Source: DATJAJ01 sp035622335
GTDB taxonomy: Archaea > Thermoproteota > Nitrososphaeria > Nitrososphaerales > Gagatemarchaeaceae
DNA length: 62,668 nt
Direction: 5' to 3'
Assembly (NCBI GenBank): GCA_035622335.1
Contig: DASPVO010000023.1
Coordinates: 1-62,668, forward strand
In this document: one piece after another, positions 59,248 to 62,668 of the stretch
Position numbering within the stretch: position 1 is the first letter of the stretch
How the letters are laid out: every line of letters starts with the position of its first letter
Translations under genes and position numbers: made by a program
The notes under the pieces: generated by a model
Databases searched by the model: none
What the model saw: only the letters and a program-made list of their open reading frames with translations
Told to the model about the DNA's origin: nothing

Positions 59248-61782
59248 TTGGCTCTAAGGAAACACGAACTGATTTTAGCCAGCTTTGCGACGATTTTCCT
59301 ACTTACTCTCAACGGTGCGGCGGTATACGCTTCCGCCCCCAATCCAGGAGCTGCATACTTACCATCGTATTCGATCTATGGCGCCCCTTCCGCCCCGAGC
59401 AACGTAAGCGTCTTGAATGATTCCGCAGAGTATTGGGGACCTTACATGAATACCATCTATGTAACCTGGTTCACAACGTCTGAAGCGCTGGTGGAGGCGA
59501 CCGTAAACGGCTATGTACAGTTCGACAGCGGCGGGGTTGGAAACGTTCAACAGTACAACCAGCTTCAGCCCTACACCACTTCGGGACTGCTGGCAATCAA
59601 CATAAGCGCGGCTAATAGCTTCGGATACATCGGCTTTAACACGAACGTTGGTTTGACATCGAACGTTCACTTTAGACGGGCACTTCAGCATCTAACCAAC
59701 TATGCGACTGAGACTCAAGCGCTGGATAACGGGATTCTTGGCATAGCGTCTCCGTACTATCTTTACCCTGCGATATACGGTTCTTACTTCGGCTCTCAAG
59801 AGGCAGCCGCGTATCAACAGCATGGAGCGTTCAGTTTGACGGCAGCCGAGCAGGAGTTGGAAGCGGCAGGACTCGTAGACAATTCCAAAGGTAGTGATTG
59901 GACATTTGCAAACGGCACGGCCGTACCAGCACTCAACGTCCTAACCAGCACTGGACCAGGGTTGGAGCTAGAGGAAGCGTCAATCGAAGCTATGACCGAC
60001 AACGCGGCTGCAATCAACCTCACCATCAACATAGAGCCGGTCAACTTCTACACTATAATCGACAGCCTGCTTCCAAGCGGCTCGTTCCAGATGTACTTCC
60101 TTGGGTGGAGTCTTGGCACTCCAGTAAGTCCGACCTGGTTCTATTACATTTTCGGCGATTACCCTCTCAACACGTACTATCAGAACTTCCAAAACACGAC
60201 GATGTGGAACGAGTTCAACGACCTTCTAGAGGGCTCATCAACGCAGGCACTCGCCCAACAATATGCGACCACCTCTGCTGACGAGCTCCAAAATCAGCTT
60301 CCCTACATCATTCTGGACTGGGGGACGAGCCTAACCCCCGTGAACGTTCAATCGTGGAAGGGCTACACGCTAGAAGCACCCTACGGAGTGCTTTTCCCTG
60401 GTGAGGTTCACCCAACCGGCTCAACGTTCGGAAGCCTCTACAGATTCGGGACGCCTCAGAACCCCGACACACTGAATCTCTACGTGGCAACATCGTTGTA
60501 CGACTTCCAGATATTGAACCTGCTGATTCAGACGCCTCTCACCATCGCCTACAATGACCCGGTAGGGATAGTCGCCAATGCGGCGTATAATTACAGCATC
60601 GGTTCGCTCGACGGAAAGGATCCGAACGGGCATCCCGTGAATGGTACGACCATCACCATGAACTTCAATCCCAACGTCTACTTCTCAGACGGAGTACCAC
60701 TAACTGCGGCAGACTACAACTTCACGCTGTGGTGGCTGGACATGGGTGGATTCTCTTCCAACCCATGGAACCCCAGTCAAGACACTGTTACCATCGATCC
60801 AGGGGTCGTGTTAAACTACACGGCTGAATCGGCCAACCCCGCGCTGGAGTACTTTGGCGAAGCGGCTGGTTTCGTGGACTCTTACGTTCCACCCAGCAAT
60901 CCATACCAGTTGACGATATACTTCAACACTACGTCCATCTTCAACCTGAACGAAGTTTACTCCGAGCCAATACTCCCAGAACACATCTTTGCTTCCATAT
61001 CTCCTACTGCATTCGCGTCCGAGACAACCGGCCAATACCTTGCCCAGGAGGTATTCGCAGGCTCTTACACGCTCAACTCGTACAGCCCCGCCAATTCTTA
61101 CGCGGAGCTGCAGTACAATCCTGCGGCGTTCTTAGCCAGTCCACTTGCTGTACAGATGAACGCCGTGACAGGCAGTACCGCAGCGTTCTCCATGACCGCT
61201 GACACTTGGAACGGCCCAGGAATGACTTCTTCATCGTCCGGCTTCTTCGGCGACTACGTCCCAATCAATGGGGCCTCAGGAACGCTGTATGTGATGAACC
61301 CGACCACTCTCGCGACCATAGCATCGTACCCGCTCACCGCTGGAAGCAACGGGCAGTACACCGCGCAAATACCAACGGGCTCACTAGCCATCGGCTCGTA
61401 CACGTTGGACGCTCAGTTGTCTTGGACAGGTCCGTCGTACACGGATTTCGCTGGAGGACAGACCACAGGGAACACATACTACTACCATCAGTATTCCACG
61501 CTGAACGTGACACCTGTTGTGAGCACAACTACCACAACAAGCCAAAGCTCGGTAGCGACCATTTCAACCGCGTCTTTCAGCTCGTCCTTCTCGACGACAA
61601 GCGCTCCTATCATCACGACGACGAGTGGAGCTCCGACAACCACAACGACGACCAGTTCGAATTCGGCTGAATACTTGGTACTGGCGATTATCATTGTGGC
61701 AGTCGTGATTATGATCGTCGCTCTGATTGCGAGGAGAGGACCGAAGTCATCCGCTCCCGCTTCTAACACGGCAACAATGTGA
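59248..61782 (+). CDS. Membrane-anchored peptide-binding protein (SBP family 5)
   Basis: The likely substrate-binding partner of DppBCDF. A signal peptide (LILASFATIFLLTLNGAAVYA) precedes a large binding fold with family 5 features (NVHFRRALQHLTNYATE; GYTLEAPYGVLFPGEVHPTGS; VYFSDGVPLTAADYNFTLWW). After about residue 650 a beta domain, a Thr/Ser-rich stalk and one membrane helix (EYLVLAIIIVAVVIMIVALIA) follow, with an N-out C-in anchor. 844 residues, longer than usual. Many sequons suggest glycosylation by AglB. Confidence 0.88.
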   Translation: MALRKHELILASFATIFLLTLNGAAVYASAPNPGAAYLPSYSIYGAPSAPSNVSVLNDSAEYWGPYMNTIYVTWFTTSEALVEATVNGYVQFDSGGVGNVQQYNQLQPYTTSGLLAINISAANSFGYIGFNTNVGLTSNVHFRRALQHLTNYATETQALDNGILGIASPYYLYPAIYGSYFGSQEAAAYQQHGAFSLTAAEQELEAAGLVDNSKGSDWTFANGTAVPALNVLTSTGPGLELEEASIEAMTDNAAAINLTINIEPVNFYTIIDSLLPSGSFQMYFLGWSLGTPVSPTWFYYIFGDYPLNTYYQNFQNTTMWNEFNDLLEGSSTQALAQQYATTSADELQNQLPYIILDWGTSLTPVNVQSWKGYTLEAPYGVLFPGEVHPTGSTFGSLYRFGTPQNPDTLNLYVATSLYDFQILNLLIQTPLTIAYNDPVGIVANAAYNYSIGSLDGKDPNGHPVNGTTITMNFNPNVYFSDGVPLTAADYNFTLWWLDMGGFSSNPWNPSQDTVTIDPGVVLNYTAESANPALEYFGEAAGFVDSYVPPSNPYQLTIYFNTTSIFNLNEVYSEPILPEHIFASISPTAFASETTGQYLAQEVFAGSYTLNSYSPANSYAELQYNPAAFLASPLAVQMNAVTGSTAAFSMTADTWNGPGMTSSSSGFFGDYVPINGASGTLYVMNPTTLATIASYPLTAGSNGQYTAQIPTGSLAIGSYTLDAQLSWTGPSYTDFAGGQTTGNTYYYHQYSTLNVTPVVSTTTTTSQSSVATISTASFSSSFSTTSAPIITTTSGAPTTTTTTSSNSAEYLVLAIIIVAVVIMIVALIARRGPKSSAPASNTATM

Positions 61783-61873
61783 TTCCACAGACCTCAGGGC
61801 CCAAGGCCAACACTACCCAAAAGTAACTGTACGTGAACCTATCTGATATTCGCTAATTTGTTGTGATTTCTAG

Positions 61874-61976
61874 TGCGGGGGGTGGGATTCGAACCCACGA
61901 ACCCCTGAGGGACGAGGTCCTGAGCAACGCTGAGACTGGCTCACTCGCGCCGTTGACCAGGCTGGGCGACCCCCGC
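61874..61976 (-). tRNA. tRNA-Leu(CAG) with an intron at position 30/31
   Basis: Acceptor GCGGGGG pairs with CCCCCGC and the discriminator is A. A long variable arm (TCCCTCAGGGGTTC) and loop CTCAGGA give tRNA-Leu(CAG). The anticodon stem should be CGAGG/CCTCG, but 5' CGAG is followed by 18 extra bases before the last stem G. I therefore place an 18-nt intron at 61926-61943, between positions 30 and 31. Removing it leaves 85 nt, normal for tRNA-Leu. The canonical 37/38 site is uninterrupted. Confidence 0.88.
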
Positions 61977-62057
61977 ACACGCCCGCCGGATGGACTTTTG
62001 GTTAATAATCTTGCAAATCGGAAAGAAGATAAACTGATTTTGGTGCGTCGAACGCGT

Positions 62058-62158
62058 GCCTCGGTAGCTCAGCCTGGTAGAGCACCACCTTGGTAAGGTG
62101 GGGGTCGCGGGATCGAGCGCGGTGACACTCAAGACCGCCGAAACTCCCGCCCGAGGCT
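62058..62158 (+). tRNA. tRNA-Thr(GGT) with an intron in the T-loop
   Basis: Acceptor GCCTCGG pairs with CCGAGGC; the anticodon stem-loop CCACC-TTGGTAA-GGTGG reads GGT. The T stem GCGGG (62107-62111) pairs with CCCGC (62146-62150), but the loop is 34 nt instead of 7. I infer a 27-nt intron at about 62117-62143, at position 58/59, which leaves loop ATCGACT and a 74-nt tRNA. Position 54 would be A rather than the usual U. The anticodon loop has no intron. Confidence 0.87.
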
Positions 62159-62224
62159 CGTCCTCGACCCAACATCATAAACAGTTTAAATGGAGACTAA
62201 GGTCGTTGGAAATTCGAGAACACT

Positions 62225-62360
62225 GCCGGGGTAGCACAGGCTGGTCTATTGCGCCGGGCATGCCCAAGTGCGGGGCGAGACTCATAATCGGCCAGGATGT
62301 GAAATCCGGAGAGACGAAGAAGGGTCACGGAAATCGCGGGCTCGAATCCCGCCCCCGGCA
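62225..62360 (+). tRNA. Elongator tRNA-Met(CAT) with three introns
   Basis: Acceptor GCCGGGG pairs with CCCCGGC; discriminator A; T arm GCGGG-CTCGAAT-CCCGC. The anticodon loop CTCATAA reads CAT. Three insertions are needed to fit a cloverleaf: 22 nt at 30/31 (62258-62279), 17 nt at canonical 37/38 (62287-62303) and 21 nt in the variable loop (62312-62332). Removing them gives stem CCGGA/TCCGG, variable loop AGATC and a 76-nt tRNA. The A31-U39 and other stem pairs form only after removal. A TATA-like TTTAAA lies about 35 nt upstream. Confidence 0.88.
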
Positions 62361-62426
62361 CTCTCGCAAGCCTTATTATGCGAACAATCGGCCGAAAAAG
62401 AAGGATTGGCTCTACCCGTCTTGGAC

Positions 62427-62537
62427 GTGAACAGTTACTATAATCTTCTGAGCACGTTGATGATCGGGCTATTCATAGTAGCTATTGTGATAATCTTCAT
62501 CTACGAGTACGAAGCTCTCAGAAGAACCAAGAATTAG
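62427..62537 (+). CDS. Small single-TM protein
   Basis: GTG at 62427 (or TTG at 62421) opens a frame of 36-38 residues with one hydrophobic helix (LLSTLMIGLFIVAIVIIFIY) and a short basic C-terminal tail (EALRRTKN). A TATA-like CTTATTATG near 62370 supports transcription. No family recognised. It is tail to tail with the OB-fold gene. Confidence 0.5.
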   Translation: MNSYYNLLSTLMIGLFIVAIVIIFIYEYEALRRTKN

Positions 62538-62668
62538 GCACTCCGCACTTTCTCAATCGCAGTGATGTTTGAAACCTGCAGAGTCCAGGCTCCCATCTTC
62601 GTCATCTTGGGAGTGACCCCGACTACCCTCAGCCTTTCTCCTGGCTCGATGCCGACGACTCTGTTGGA
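62534..62668 (-). CDS. C-terminal end of an OB-fold-like protein
   Basis: On the minus strand the frame is open from the window edge to TAA at 62534, giving 44 residues. The sequence (GIEPGERLRVVGVTPKMTK...WTLQVSNITAIEKV) looks like the last strands of an OB fold, as in RPA-like single-stranded DNA-binding proteins, but too little is present to name it. Confidence 0.5.
   Translation of the reverse strand, partial: SNRVVGIEPGERLRVVGVTPKMTKMGAWTLQVSNITAIEKVRSA

Noticed and set aside
61510..61670. Low-complexity Thr/Ser codons as a DNA repeat or CRISPR
   Set aside because: They encode the stalk of the binding protein; units are irregular and there are no spacers. No CRISPR array or insertion sequence was seen in the window.

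Overview
This window is archaeal chromosome. The gene content is archaeal and partly eukaryote-like: TFB, Nob1, aIF5A, SRP54, Pus10, eL21, eL42, eS27, uL16/L10e, Rpo4, Rpo11, TFS, Csl4, Nop10, aIF2-alpha, Sec61-beta, Elf1, Orc1/Cdc6, GINS, primase, PCNA and both subunits of DNA polymerase D. PolD rules out a typical crenarchaeon. Elf1, the tRNA introns and the gene neighbourhoods fit a TACK-group archaeon close to Thaumarchaeota/Nitrososphaeria. I see no ammonia-oxidation genes. The complete oligopeptide ABC importer suggests a peptide-using heterotroph, but that placement is inference. Many genes have a TATA-like box about 25-30 nt before a GTG or TTG codon and so look leaderless; I used this to choose starts.

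Layout. Positions 1-17107 hold information-processing genes: end of nadE, an intron-bearing tRNA-Ala, tfb, nob1, aIF5A, a membrane HtrA protease, dph6, srp54, a pus10-rpl21e-rpoF-(metal transporter)-DUF655-ksgA-trmJ run, a THUMP methylase, rpl10e-dph2-csl4, rpoL-tfs, and gins-priS-pcna on the other strand. Positions 17278-20534 hold pyrE and two bacterial-looking enzymes (FMN hydroxy-acid oxidase, beta-lactamase-fold hydrolase). Positions 20652-29410 hold rpl44e-rps27e-aIF2alpha-nop10, aglB, gcvT-gcvH, cofE and topA. Positions 29455-36278 are less standard: a possible oligosaccharyltransferase accessory subunit, a RecA-fold protein without a Walker A motif diverging from a RuvC-fold protein, an XPD/DinG-type helicase, an HD hydrolase, DUF2070 and Sec61-beta.

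Positions 36388-46946 are the replication hub: glyA, PolD large subunit, ggpS-elf1, two winged-helix regulators (one membrane-anchored), an intergenic region with at least three ORB-like elements next to orc1/cdc6 (the likely origin), and the PolD small subunit. Then come a hexose-phosphate mutase, a tandem of catalytic and degenerate ThyX, an intron-bearing tRNA-Ser, iscA, a peroxiredoxin and small zinc-ribbon or coiled-coil proteins. Positions 52489-61782 are a secreted/transport module: a surface stalk protein, DppBCDF-type importer, a secreted membrane-anchored protein and a large anchored solute-binding protein.

The most unusual feature is the tRNA set. All five tRNA genes are interrupted, mostly at non-canonical positions (30/31, 31/32, variable loop, T-loop), and tRNA-Met appears to carry three introns. 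Removing the proposed introns restores normal cloverleaf lengths in every case.
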